A DNA stretch of 32,442 nt from assembly GCA_903826865.1 (NCBI GenBank), contig CAIKGD010000030.1:1-32442 (forward strand), read 5' to 3'. The notes under the pieces were generated by a model. That model did no database searches. It worked only from the letters and a program-made list of their open reading frames with translations, and was not told where the DNA came from. Below are positions 8,571 to 16,845 of this stretch, piece by piece. Within the stretch, counting starts at the first letter, position 1. Each line of letters opens with the position of its first letter. Source of the stretch: an uncultured Verrucomicrobiota bacterium (GTDB lineage Bacteria; Verrucomicrobiota; Kiritimatiellia; Kiritimatiellales; Tichowtungiaceae). A program made the translations under genes and the position numbers.

Positions 8571-9128
8571 ATGAACGTAGAGAGTTTAGTAATCCCTGAA
8601 GTAAAGCTGATTGAACCCAGAGTTTTTCCGGACGAACGCGGTTTTTTTCAGCAAACCTATCATGAGCGGCAATATCAAGAGGCCGGGATCAATGTCCGGT
8701 TTGTTCAGGACAACTGGTCCCGCTCCGCCAAAGGCATTCTGCGCGGGTTGCATTACCAGCTGGCGAACGCGCAATCAAAACTGGTGACCGTGGTTCGAGG
8801 CGAAGTATTTGATGTGGCGGTGGACATCCGTCGCGGATCGCCGACTTTCGGGCAGTGGATCGGCGAGATATTGTCCGGCGAAAATCATCATCAGCTCTTT
8901 GTTCCCAAGGGATTTGCGCACGGGTTTTGCGTACTGAGCGATGAAGTTGATTTGCTTTACAAGTGTGATGATTTTTATGCCCCTGGGGATGAGTTTTCTG
9001 TTTGCTGGTGTGATCCGGATATCGGGATCGAATGGCCTGCAATGGATTTTTGTCTTTCTGCGAAGGATCAGATTGCACCATGTTTAAAGAAAATCCCTGC
9101 TGGGAATCTGCCTCTTTATCGGCTCTAA
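8571..9128 (+). CDS. rfbC: dTDP-4-dehydrorhamnose 3,5-epimerase (RmlC/RfbC)
   Basis: Third step of dTDP-L-rhamnose synthesis, epimerising C3 and C5 of the 4-keto-6-deoxy sugar. The 185-residue cupin has FPDERGFFQQTYHERQYQ near 18-35, FVQDNWSRSAKGILRGLHYQ with the catalytic histidine at residue 61, VFDVAVDIRRGSPTFGQW near 80-97, and LFVPKGFAHGFCVLSD near 107-122. YKCDDFYAPGDEF is the conserved region with the active-site tyrosine. The start is ATG 8571. It lies 46 bp after rfbA and 19 bp before the O-antigen ligase-type gene. Together with rfbA, rfbB and rfbD it completes the pathway, so the polysaccharide very probably contains rhamnose or a derivative. Confidence 0.95.
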   Translation: MNVESLVIPEVKLIEPRVFPDERGFFQQTYHERQYQEAGINVRFVQDNWSRSAKGILRGLHYQLANAQSKLVTVVRGEVFDVAVDIRRGSPTFGQWIGEILSGENHHQLFVPKGFAHGFCVLSDEVDLLYKCDDFYAPGDEFSVCWCDPDIGIEWPAMDFCLSAKDQIAPCLKKIPAGNLPLYRL

Positions 9129-9147
9129 ATACATCTGATTAGGAACT

Positions 9148-10479
9148 ATGAAAATGGAAACTATAATTTATAAAATCAGAAAATTGCTTCAAGGGTACAG
9201 TCCGTTAGCCCTGGTTTTTTTGACAGCCCCTTTTTTTCTGCCGGTTGATAAACATCTGCATCGCAACATTCTGCTGCTTTTTTGTGCATTTCCTGGCATT
9301 TTGTTGACGCTTGTGAATCCATCCTGCTGGAAGAGAGCAGGGCTTATATACATCCTGCTGTTTGTTGTCTTTTATGAAGGTCAGGAATTAAGAGGCATAT
9401 CTCATTGGACACTTAGTAATGTGAGAATGATCGGTATGCAGGCGTTGATGATTTTATTTCCCGCTATTATAATTTCCCATTCCACATCAAACCGGAGACT
9501 CTATTCAGTCGCAATATGTATAATTCTGTTTATCGCTGTAATCAGTTCGATCTGCTCTATGGTCACGTATTATTCTGAGGCTCCATTTCCGGAAGCGCGG
9601 TTTGAATTTACGGTCAGACGGTCCGGGAATCCGATTCCGGATTCATGGAGGAGCGCCTTCGCAGCTGTGCTTGCTGGCGCATTTTTTATCCAAACCGGCC
9701 CGCAACTTAAGCGTCTAGACTGGTTTCCACTGGTATGTTTCCCGATATTGCTTTTGACCGCGTTTTATTCTCACTCCCGTAGTACGGCCTTGGCACTGAT
9801 GGCTGCGCTTGCTGTTTCTATACTCGGCGTAAAGAAACAGATTAAGAAAACGCTGTTATTATTCGCCGTGACAAGCGCTGCGCTTTTAATCTATGCGGGA
9901 TCCCTGTATTTTGCGCCCCGACAGCCCGGCATAGTCGAGTCCGCTTCTGCTCCTTCGCTTACACTTGCTGATTCGCAAGAGCCCACTATATTTCCAACAC
10001 GTTCCGGCGGGTTCCTGGTAGCGGGTGAAGGCGGGCGCATTGCCGCCGCTGGCCGACTCGCTATATGGAGAGATCACTTTTCACGAATGACCAGTGCAAA
10101 AGTATGGCTTGTTGGACACGGCCTCGGAAAAAACTGTTTTGTTGCAAACATGGATTCTGATGCAAAGAGCTGTTACAATGTAAAAGATAATGTTTATCAG
10201 TTGCATGCACACAGTGGATATATTTGGGCGCTATATCACGGAGGGTTGATTGGTTTAGGACTTTTGCTGGTTTTGATATGTACAGCAGGATGGAATGCTT
10301 TGCGCGGCGGATACGCGGGATATGTTTCAGGAGCTTTGGTTGTATTTAGCGGAACTATTCTGCTTGTGGAAACTCAGAGACTTCTGGTCGGGGTAGGAAG
10401 TCTGGAATATCTGATCTTCTGGATTCCTTTGGCTCTGGCCGCAGGAATCCCGTCGCGGAATCAGAACTCTTGCACCTGA
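9148..10479 (+). CDS. O-antigen ligase-type (WaaL/Wzy_C) membrane protein
   Basis: This 443-residue polytopic inner-membrane protein probably transfers the finished polymer from undecaprenyl diphosphate to lipid A-core, or polymerises it. Roughly ten to twelve hydrophobic segments are visible, e.g. LALVFLTAPFFL, ILLLFCAFPGILLTLV, AICIILFIAVISSICSM and GLLLVLICTAGW. A large periplasmic loop (about residues 255-350) contains GRLAIWRDHF near 302, GHGLGKN, and the ligase signature H353-A-H355-SGYIWALYHGG. An arginine-rich FYSHSRSTAL motif near 208 also matches the PF04932 family. The lower GC than the rhamnose genes suggests a separate origin for this section. Ligase is favoured because a better Wzy candidate lies at 12015, but the two roles are hard to separate by sequence. 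Confidence 0.75.
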   Translation: MKMETIIYKIRKLLQGYSPLALVFLTAPFFLPVDKHLHRNILLLFCAFPGILLTLVNPSCWKRAGLIYILLFVVFYEGQELRGISHWTLSNVRMIGMQALMILFPAIIISHSTSNRRLYSVAICIILFIAVISSICSMVTYYSEAPFPEARFEFTVRRSGNPIPDSWRSAFAAVLAGAFFIQTGPQLKRLDWFPLVCFPILLLTAFYSHSRSTALALMAALAVSILGVKKQIKKTLLLFAVTSAALLIYAGSLYFAPRQPGIVESASAPSLTLADSQEPTIFPTRSGGFLVAGEGGRIAAAGRLAIWRDHFSRMTSAKVWLVGHGLGKNCFVANMDSDAKSCYNVKDNVYQLHAHSGYIWALYHGGLIGLGLLLVLICTAGWNALRGGYAGYVSGALVVFSGTILLVETQRLLVGVGSLEYLIFWIPLALAAGIPSRNQNSCT

Positions 10480-10480
10480 A

Positions 10481-10514
10481 CTTTCTGTGCAACTTCGAAA
10501 CTACCTGCAGAAAG
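10481..10514 (+). other. Imperfect hairpin after the ligase-type gene
   Basis: CTTTCTGTGCA (10481-10491) pairs with TGCAGAAAG (10506-10514) except for one bulged T, leaving a 14-base loop. It begins two bases after the ligase stop codon in the 115-bp gap before wzx. No T-run follows, so it is not a classical intrinsic terminator; it could be an RNA-stabilising or attenuating structure. Confidence 0.4.
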
Positions 10515-10594
10515 CGAGATTACGGCATGTATTTATCGAGCTGTTTAGTTCAGATTGAAATGTTAAAAATAACCTGTGTTAGATGAAAATTTAA

Positions 10595-12022
10595 ATGGGC
10601 ACTGCTGTGAGCGGAACGATATTAGAATTCTTTACCGGTACTAAAGGTCGGCTGACGCTGAACTTTGGCGCAAATATTTACTCTCTGCTTGTAACCGTTT
10701 TGTATCATCTGGCCACAGTTCCCCTGTTTTTAAGTGTTTGGCCGAAGGAACTTTATGGCGAATGGCTTGTTCTTTGGACAGTGCCGGGCTACATAGCACT
10801 TTCGAACGTGGGGCTTAGTAGTGTTCTCGGCAACAACATGACCATTGCCATGGGGGCAGGAAACACTCAGCGGGCAAAAGAATATCTGCACACAATTTGG
10901 GGTGCTCAGTTGTTTATCAACCTTGTTGTTGCAGGCTTGCTATGCATCTTCGTCATCCGAACGGATTTGTCTGCGATTCTAAAATTCAACAGCTGTGATA
11001 AGGCGACAGCATCTCTGGCATTTTGTTTGCTGGCTTTGTTAGCCATGATAAATCTTCAGATTACGGTTCTCGCTCAAGTGTACCGTGCTGTCGGATTGAA
11101 TGCGCGTGGAGTCGTTGCTTTAAACAGCGTCCGTTTAATGTGCTTACTGTTTGTTGCCGGCGGGTTAGCTGCTGGTGTGAGGCAGTTGGTTGGTGTTGCG
11201 GCTCTATTGCTGATTGCCCAGATCATCGGGTCATTATTCATCTATTTTGATACAGCGCGGGTTGCTCCGTCGTTGCGTCCCGGGGTTGCATTTTTCAGAT
11301 GGTTTTTGTTTAAGCAGGATATCCGTCACGGACTTGCATTTATGGCCTATCCAATAGGGTATTCCTTTACAAATCAAGGGTTGCTTTTGGTTGTAAACAG
11401 TATTTCGGGTGCTGGAATGGTGGTGATTGTGTCCTCATTACAAACGGTAGTCAGGCTGGCATTTCAGTACAATCAGATGATCAGCCAGTCAACCTGGCCC
11501 GAGTTTTCGCGTCTCTATGGGGAGAAAAATATAACGGCTGTTCGAAAACTGTTTTGTATCGCAACCGGAGCCGGGATGTGGGGCTGTTTGGGGTGTTCAG
11601 CCGTCTTGATGATTTTTGGAACAACTATTTTGAGGGTATGGACTCGCGGTGCTGTTGATGTATCTCGCGGTGTATTGGGGCTGTTTCTCGTTCCAATGGT
11701 TTTTAACGGGATATGGTATACGGCATCAACGGTATTGAACTCAACCAACCGGCATCATCGGATCGCCGTGTGCTTCCTTCTCGGAGCTGCTCTTGTGCCG
11801 GTGATAGTTTTATCGTTGCATTACTTGTTCGGCTGGGACCTTTTTGCTGCGGGTCTTGGGTTGATGATTTTTGAGCTGGTCATGGTGGTGGCTGTAATAC
11901 CGCTGGCATTGCCGCTGGTCAGTATATCGCTGACCGGCTGGATGAGGCAGGTGTTTTTAATGCCCGCATGGGTTGCGGGACGTTTTTTTTATTTTTTAAA
12001 AGAAAGATCGGGTAATGAGTAA
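10595..12022 (+). CDS. Wzx-type polysaccharide flippase (MOP superfamily)
   Basis: This 475-residue protein with about 12-14 hydrophobic helices is expected to flip lipid-linked repeat units across the inner membrane. The N-terminus GRLTLNFGANIYSLLVTVLY followed by LFLSVWPKELYGEWLVLWTVPGYIALSNVGL (residues 44-74) is the characteristic opening of the polysaccharide-synthase/Wzx family. Later parts keep the paired-helix pattern (LFLVPMVFNGIWYTASTVLNSTNRHH near 365-390). The start is ATG 10595, though no strong Shine-Dalgarno is visible. The gene ends ATGAGTAA, overlapping wzy by 8 bp, which strongly suggests coupled translation. As is usual for Wzx, sequence conservation is low and substrate specificity cannot be read. 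Confidence 0.85.
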   Translation: MGTAVSGTILEFFTGTKGRLTLNFGANIYSLLVTVLYHLATVPLFLSVWPKELYGEWLVLWTVPGYIALSNVGLSSVLGNNMTIAMGAGNTQRAKEYLHTIWGAQLFINLVVAGLLCIFVIRTDLSAILKFNSCDKATASLAFCLLALLAMINLQITVLAQVYRAVGLNARGVVALNSVRLMCLLFVAGGLAAGVRQLVGVAALLLIAQIIGSLFIYFDTARVAPSLRPGVAFFRWFLFKQDIRHGLAFMAYPIGYSFTNQGLLLVVNSISGAGMVVIVSSLQTVVRLAFQYNQMISQSTWPEFSRLYGEKNITAVRKLFCIATGAGMWGCLGCSAVLMIFGTTILRVWTRGAVDVSRGVLGLFLVPMVFNGIWYTASTVLNSTNRHHRIAVCFLLGAALVPVIVLSLHYLFGWDLFAAGLGLMIFELVMVVAVIPLALPLVSISLTGWMRQVFLMPAWVAGRFFYFLKERSGNE

Positions 12023-13454
12023 CCTGACGTATGAGTTTTGGGCGTGGCTTGTTTTCGGAACGCTATGCCTGATCTGGAGCATGTTCGATTCAAGAGAAGC
12101 AGGGCTGTTTTCTTTGCGTACCATCGCCATCGGAGCTATATGGGCAGGAATTTTCGCCAGCCCCCTTTTATCTCTATTTGATGGAGAATATGAGTGCCGG
12201 ATCAATGAAAATGTTTCTTATCTTGTGCATGAACAGATCCCTTATGTTTTGCGGTATGGCTTTTTATGCATGTGCATGATCAGTTTCGGCTGGGGTTTTG
12301 TTTTCCGGAGGCATGCGGTTCGAGTTGTTACTGAAAAAGTAAGCCGCGAGGAATCTCCGGATCGCTACCAACGCTGGTATGTTCCGGTTTTGATGTTGAT
12401 GATAGCGGCCGGGATCGTCCTGTTTATTTATTCGATTGGCGGGCTGGAGAATCTCGTTGAAAGCTCGCGGGTTCGCGGCGAGGGTCAATGGGATGAAAAG
12501 ACGATGGCTGTCAGGGTTCGGGATACAGTAAATGCTTTTCAATCTACAATTTTTGTTGGGATTTGTTTGTTTGGTGCCATTTTGTTTTCAAAAAAAAATA
12601 GCTCTATAACGGCACGGGCGTTAGCGGTTGGCGCGATGTTGGTCGGATCGCTGCCGGGGCTGCACAGCCTGTCTCGTGCGTCGGGAATCGCCTTTGCTTT
12701 TTTGGGACTGGCCGGACTGTTGCAGCGAGGCCGTCGCTTTATTGCGGCGGCATCGGGGTGTTTCCTTGTGTGTTTTTTAATGTCGCAGATCGGACTGACT
12801 GCACGGGGTAATTACGTTCCGGGCTTGGGTAGTTATTTTCAAGGGGCAACTGATTACATCGGGTCAGGTATCAGTAATGAAAAAGACACGGCCGGCAAAA
12901 AGTCCCCTAAAGATAACGATAAGCGTGATTTGTCCAACCGGAAATTGGCCGCCATGAATCCGTTAGACCAAATGCCGCCGGCAACGCAACTGTTCCGGGC
13001 GCGTGAAGAAACCAGAATGCCTCTAGCCGAGGCCGCGTTGGGGTTGCTTACAAGCCTGAACCCTTTGCCGTCACAATTCATTCCTAGGACTCCTTTTGGA
13101 CTCGAAACATTGCATGAACGCATGGGAACCGTTGGCTTGATCGGACTCCCCTCGCCGGTTCTGCCGCAGACGTATAACGCCCTTGGATATAGCGGGTTGA
13201 TTTTATGGCTGTTATTAGGGGGAATTTTGGCGTGGGTTCAGACCATTCACATGCGGGTTCATAGCGCCATTACACTGTGGGCTGTTTTGTTTGCTGTTGT
13301 GGGGCTGGTTATCGGTGTTCAGAACCCGATTCGCGCACTTGTTCGGCCATTAGAGATATCTGCCGTACTCTGCTTGCTGGAATTATTCGGATCGCGGGGT
13401 GAGGTTATTCATGATAGTGACCCATCTTGCTGGAAAAAGGTTAACGATATATAG
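12015..13454 (+). CDS. Probable Wzy oligosaccharide repeat-unit polymerase
   Basis: A 479-residue polytopic membrane protein. Hydrophobic segments run from residue 7 onward (FWAWLVFGTLCLIW, FLCMCMISFGWGFVF, VLMLMIAAGIVLFIYSIGGL), with further helices to about 270. A large hydrophilic loop (about residues 275-385) is rich in charged residues and includes LTSLNPLPSQFIP. Three more helices follow (YSGLILWLLLGGILAWV onward). This topology and the NPLPS loop motif match oligosaccharide repeat-unit polymerases. It overlaps the wzx gene by 8 bp, the usual pairing. It would join repeat units on the periplasmic face of the inner membrane. Wzy proteins are too divergent for certainty without a profile search. 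Confidence 0.75.
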   Translation: MSNLTYEFWAWLVFGTLCLIWSMFDSREAGLFSLRTIAIGAIWAGIFASPLLSLFDGEYECRINENVSYLVHEQIPYVLRYGFLCMCMISFGWGFVFRRHAVRVVTEKVSREESPDRYQRWYVPVLMLMIAAGIVLFIYSIGGLENLVESSRVRGEGQWDEKTMAVRVRDTVNAFQSTIFVGICLFGAILFSKKNSSITARALAVGAMLVGSLPGLHSLSRASGIAFAFLGLAGLLQRGRRFIAAASGCFLVCFLMSQIGLTARGNYVPGLGSYFQGATDYIGSGISNEKDTAGKKSPKDNDKRDLSNRKLAAMNPLDQMPPATQLFRAREETRMPLAEAALGLLTSLNPLPSQFIPRTPFGLETLHERMGTVGLIGLPSPVLPQTYNALGYSGLILWLLLGGILAWVQTIHMRVHSAITLWAVLFAVVGLVIGVQNPIRALVRPLEISAVLCLLELFGSRGEVIHDSDPSCWKKVNDI

Positions 13455-13522
13455 CAAAAAGTATGACCGAGAGGCAGTTTATTGCAGGGAATCTTGCGAT
13501 GCTGATTTGAATGAGGAACTAA

Positions 13523-14671
13523 ATGAAAGTTGTCGTTTTATCTGGAATTTCTCGCAGAGCAGGCGGGCTCTATTATTCTGTGAGCTCTTTATATAAAGTG
13601 CTCGCTGATTTTGACGTTGAGGTTTCTGTTTTTGGTCGCGCAGATTCATTTGTTAATAAGGATTTGAGCCTTTGGTGTCCGCTTGCCGTTTCTCCATATA
13701 CATCATTTGGACCGCTCGGTAACTCTGTTTCATTGCGGCGGTTACTGAAGAATGCCAACGCCGACCTTGTTCATCAGCATGGTCTTTGGAAGGATGATCA
13801 ATGGGCTGCACTTCAATGGCAAAAGCAAGTATCACGGCCGGTAGTAATTTCTCCGCATGGCATGTTGGATCCCTGGGCTCTTCGTAACTCTGAATGGAAA
13901 AAGAAAATAGTCGGACGGTTGTTTGCTAATAAGTCATTGCGGAAAGCGACTTGTATTCATGCACTTTGTCAATCCGAGGCAGAATCGATTCGCGCCTATG
14001 GTTTGAGTAATCCGATTGTCATTATCCCTAATGGAGTTGCTTTGCCAAACGAATCTATGCCGTTGGCAATAAAGAAAAAAAAGGGAAAGCGACTGCTGTT
14101 TTTAGGACGCATACATCCTAAAAAGGGACTGAACGAACTCATCGAGGCGTGGAGTGGCTTTGCTGCGAACGGTACGAAAAAAGATTTTGGTTGGGAGCTG
14201 TTGATAGCAGGGTGGGCCGATGGCGATTATGAGTCCAGACTTAAAAAAAAGGTTGCTGATTCTGGATTGGCAGATTCTGTCCGGTTCCTTGGTTCGAAGT
14301 ATGGAGATGATAAAGACCGGCTTTTTCGTAGCGTTGATGCTTTTGTTCTACCCAGTTTCAGCGAGGGCTTGCCCATGGCAGTTCTGGAGGCATGGTCTTA
14401 CTCTCTTCCGGTTGTGATGACGGATTATTGCAATATTCCTGAAGGGTTTTCGTCCGAGGCAGCTCTGCGTATTTATCCAGATGTGCAATCAGTGGCTTGC
14501 GGGCTTGATCAATTGTTTGCCATGTCGGAAAGCGATAGACAGAATATGGGGCTTAAGGGACGAAAGCTTGTTGAACAGAAATTTTCATGGGAGCAAAGTG
14601 CAAAAAAGCTGGCGGCTACTTACGAATGGTGTCTTGGGGGTGTGCGCCCAGCTTGTATGTATGCAAATTGA
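13523..14671 (+). CDS. GT4-family glycosyltransferase
   Basis: GT-B glycosyltransferase of 382 residues. GAGGA about 5 bp before ATG 13523 supports the start. The acceptor domain has SRRAGGLYYSVSSLYKVL near 9-26, DLVHQHGLWKDDQWAAL near 82-98 and VISPHGMLDPWALRNS near 109-124, typical of the WcaI/RfaG-like GT4 group. The donor domain has IIPNGVALP, LLFLGRIHPKKGLNELIEAW near 192-211, LLIAGWADGDYESRL, and the E-x7-E motif SEGLPMAVLEAW near 280-291. It follows wzy by 68 bp and precedes a methyltransferase. It probably adds one repeat-unit sugar; donor and acceptor are unknown. Confidence 0.85.
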   Translation: MKVVVLSGISRRAGGLYYSVSSLYKVLADFDVEVSVFGRADSFVNKDLSLWCPLAVSPYTSFGPLGNSVSLRRLLKNANADLVHQHGLWKDDQWAALQWQKQVSRPVVISPHGMLDPWALRNSEWKKKIVGRLFANKSLRKATCIHALCQSEAESIRAYGLSNPIVIIPNGVALPNESMPLAIKKKKGKRLLFLGRIHPKKGLNELIEAWSGFAANGTKKDFGWELLIAGWADGDYESRLKKKVADSGLADSVRFLGSKYGDDKDRLFRSVDAFVLPSFSEGLPMAVLEAWSYSLPVVMTDYCNIPEGFSSEAALRIYPDVQSVACGLDQLFAMSESDRQNMGLKGRKLVEQKFSWEQSAKKLAATYEWCLGGVRPACMYAN

Positions 14672-14694
14672 ATCGGCCAGAAACAAAGGGTTTT

Positions 14695-15321
14695 ATGAAT
14701 AATGTTGTGGATGAATACGGATGGGAAACGCAGGAAGCGCCATGCTCGTGTGCATTTATCTCGCCTAAGGTAATTTCGGTTTTGTCGGGATTGAACATAA
14801 AACGGGTGCTTGATATCGGGGCAGGGAACGGCAAACTTTGCTCAGAATTAGCAACGTGCGGGTATCAGGTTGTGGGGTCTGAATATGATCAGAAAGGTGT
14901 CGAAATTGCCCGTGAGAACTATCCGGAAATCCCTTTTTACAACTTCGGCGTTCAAGATGACCCCGCAGAACTGTTAGTCAGGGAGGCTTTGTTTGATGTC
15001 GTGGTATCCACTGAAGTTGTCGAACATCTCTTTTCTCCGCATTTACTCCCTTTGTATGCAAAAGGAGTTTTAAAGGAGGGCGGCTATCTCATGATATCTA
15101 CTCCCTATCATGGATATTTTAAAAACCTGCTGCTTTCGTTGTTTAATAAATGGGATTTCCATCACACGGCCTTATGGCATGGGGGGCATGTAAAGTTTTG
15201 GAGCCGTCGAACCCTGACTCAGTTGCTCGAAGAGAACGGCTTTGCCGTGATCGGTTTTTTCGGGGTTGGCCGTGTTTCCTACCTTTGGAAAAGCATGATT
15301 CTGTTGGCACAAAAGAAGTGA
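14695..15321 (+). CDS. Class I SAM-dependent methyltransferase
   Basis: A 208-residue methyltransferase of the Methyltransf_23/UbiG-like type, probably methylating a sugar of the polysaccharide. I use ATG 14695 (MNNVVDEYGW), which follows AAAGGG by a few bases; the longer frame from 14587 runs 36 codons back into the GT4 gene. The SAM-binding motif I is VLDIGAGNGKL with D40-x-G-x-G-x-G46, followed by VVGSEYDQKGVEIAR (motif II acid), FDVVVSTEVVEHLFSP near 92-108 (motif IV) and LKEGGYLMISTPYHGY near 118-134. There are no membrane spans except a short hydrophobic C-terminus. Context between a GT4 and an acetyltransferase supports a decorating role; the exact position methylated is unknown. Confidence 0.85.
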   Translation: MNNVVDEYGWETQEAPCSCAFISPKVISVLSGLNIKRVLDIGAGNGKLCSELATCGYQVVGSEYDQKGVEIARENYPEIPFYNFGVQDDPAELLVREALFDVVVSTEVVEHLFSPHLLPLYAKGVLKEGGYLMISTPYHGYFKNLLLSLFNKWDFHHTALWHGGHVKFWSRRTLTQLLEENGFAVIGFFGVGRVSYLWKSMILLAQKK

Positions 15322-15386
15322 TGCCATTAGGAATCTAGGTGTAACAATGAGACAAGTCAGGTTTACTTGTGGATGGGGCTTACTTT

Positions 15387-15986
15387 ATGAGGCACGAAAA
15401 AAAACAGTCGGGAGATCGGATATCTCTTCAAATTGACAAAGCGAGGGCCGGTTCAAACTATTCGCTTTCCGTGCAGGTGTTGCGCGTGTTTTGGGCTGTG
15501 GGGCGCGTGGTGTTTCGGTTGATCCCCCGTCCGTTTTATGCCCCGCGGCGGTGGTTGCTCCGCTGTTTCGGTGCCAGAATCGGCAGACATGTCCATATCG
15601 CTAATACAGCGACCATATATTTCCCTTGGAATCTTGAGGTCGGCATCTGGTCGGCAATTGGCGAGGGTGCCTATATCTACAATCTTGGGAATATTACGAT
15701 CGGTGAAAAAACGACGATTTCTCAGCGGGTGCATCTTTGTGCCGGAACACACGATTACACCGACCCCGCGCTTCCGCTGCTGCGTCCGCCGATTGTGGTG
15801 GGTGACCAAGCATGGGTTTGTGCAGATGCTTTTGTCGGCTCAGGGGTGACGATTGGCGCAGGTGCAGTGGTCGGTGCCAGAGCGGTGATAACAAAGGATG
15901 TAGAACCGTGGACGGTTGTTGCCGGGAACCCCTCTAGGTTTATTAAAACTCGTATAATGAAGGCAGGTTTGGATGTATCTGCCTGA
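15387..15986 (+). CDS. WcaF-type sugar O-acetyltransferase (left-handed beta-helix)
   Basis: A 199-residue acyltransferase of the hexapeptide-repeat class, resembling the putative colanic acid acetyltransferase WcaF; it would use acetyl-CoA to acetylate a sugar of the repeat unit. The start is ATG 15387 with GATGGGGC 8 bp upstream; an in-frame GTG at 15369 is an alternative adding six residues. An N-terminal helix pair with PFYAPRRWLLRCFGARIG near 50-67 leads into hexapeptide coils. ICSAGTHDY-like CAGTHDYTDPALPL near 118-131 carries the probable catalytic histidine, and VTIGAGAVVGARAVITKDVEPWTVVAGNPSRFIK closes the domain. It lies 15 bp before a GT2 gene with a strong ribosome binding site. 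Confidence 0.85.
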   Translation: MRHEKKQSGDRISLQIDKARAGSNYSLSVQVLRVFWAVGRVVFRLIPRPFYAPRRWLLRCFGARIGRHVHIANTATIYFPWNLEVGIWSAIGEGAYIYNLGNITIGEKTTISQRVHLCAGTHDYTDPALPLLRPPIVVGDQAWVCADAFVGSGVTIGAGAVVGARAVITKDVEPWTVVAGNPSRFIKTRIMKAGLDVSA

Positions 15987-16001
15987 TCCAAAAGGAGTCT
16001 T

Positions 16002-16832
16002 ATGCCTGAGGTCTCTGTACTTATTTTAACAAAAAACGAAGAAATAAATATTGAACGGTGCATCAGGTCGGTTTCATGGTCGGACGACATTGTGGTGCTT
16101 GATTCCTATTCGGATGACCGGACGGTTGAATTGGCGGAAAGTTTCGGGGCGAGAGTCATTCAGCGAAAGTTTGATAATTATGCAGGGCAACGGAATGCCG
16201 CTCTTCTTCTGGATTTCAAGTACGAATGGATTTTAATGCTCGATGCTGATGAATGTGTTTGTCCAGAGCTTGTATTTGAAATAGGTACCGTACTTAAAGA
16301 TATTCCTGATTCCGTGACGGTATTTCAGATGCGGCGAAAAGATTTTTTCTTTGATTGCTGGATTAAACATGCCTCAGCTTATCCGACTTGGTTTGAACGG
16401 CTGATTCGTAAGGGACGAGGCAACTTCGAGCGTGAAATTAATGAACATTACCACACAGATGGCGATGTCCGCATACTTCAAGGGCATCTTCTGCATTACC
16501 CGTTTTCAAAAGGTATTGCATACTGGTTTGAACGGCACAATCGTTATTCCTCCGTGGAGGCAGATGCCTTAATCGGTGAAGTTTTAGAAAAATTTTTAAT
16601 AAAATCCGTATTTTCGTTTTCACCCCAGATACGACGAAGTGCGCTCAAACAATTGGCTTATCGCCTGTCAGGGCGCCCTGTTTTGGTGTTTCTCTATCTT
16701 TACTTATTCCGACTGGGTTTTCTGGACGGACTGCCAGGTTTCCGCTATTCGGTGATGCGCTCCATGTATGAATATATGATTGATCTGAAAGTGGCCGAGA
16801 AACGATTTAATGCAGATAGTTTGGGTCGATAA
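16002..16832 (+). CDS. GT2 glycosyltransferase, WaaE/KdtX-like
   Basis: A 276-residue GT-A enzyme similar in layout to WaaE/KdtX-type beta-glycosyltransferases of LPS cores. AAAAGGAG lies 6-7 bp before ATG 16002. The opening VSVLILTKNEEINIERCIRSVSWSDDIVVLDSYSDDRT (residues 4-41) is the family hallmark, followed by FDNYAGQRNAAL near 57-68 and the metal-binding D81-A-D83-E84 in LMLDADECV. FFFDCWIKHASAYPTWFERLIRKGRG near 113-138 and HYPFSKGIAYWFERHNRYSSVEA near 168-190 also match. The C-terminus has a short hydrophobic region (PVLVFLYLYLFRLGFLDGL), suggesting membrane association. It is followed by another GT2 gene. Confidence 0.85.
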   Translation: MPEVSVLILTKNEEINIERCIRSVSWSDDIVVLDSYSDDRTVELAESFGARVIQRKFDNYAGQRNAALLLDFKYEWILMLDADECVCPELVFEIGTVLKDIPDSVTVFQMRRKDFFFDCWIKHASAYPTWFERLIRKGRGNFEREINEHYHTDGDVRILQGHLLHYPFSKGIAYWFERHNRYSSVEADALIGEVLEKFLIKSVFSFSPQIRRSALKQLAYRLSGRPVLVFLYLYLFRLGFLDGLPGFRYSVMRSMYEYMIDLKVAEKRFNADSLGR

Positions 16833-16845
16833 CATTCGATTTTAT

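Noticed and set aside
10481-10514. Rho-independent terminator
   Set aside because: The stem is good but no T-run follows, so it is listed as a hairpin only; the same holds for 20843-20868 and 27474-27491.
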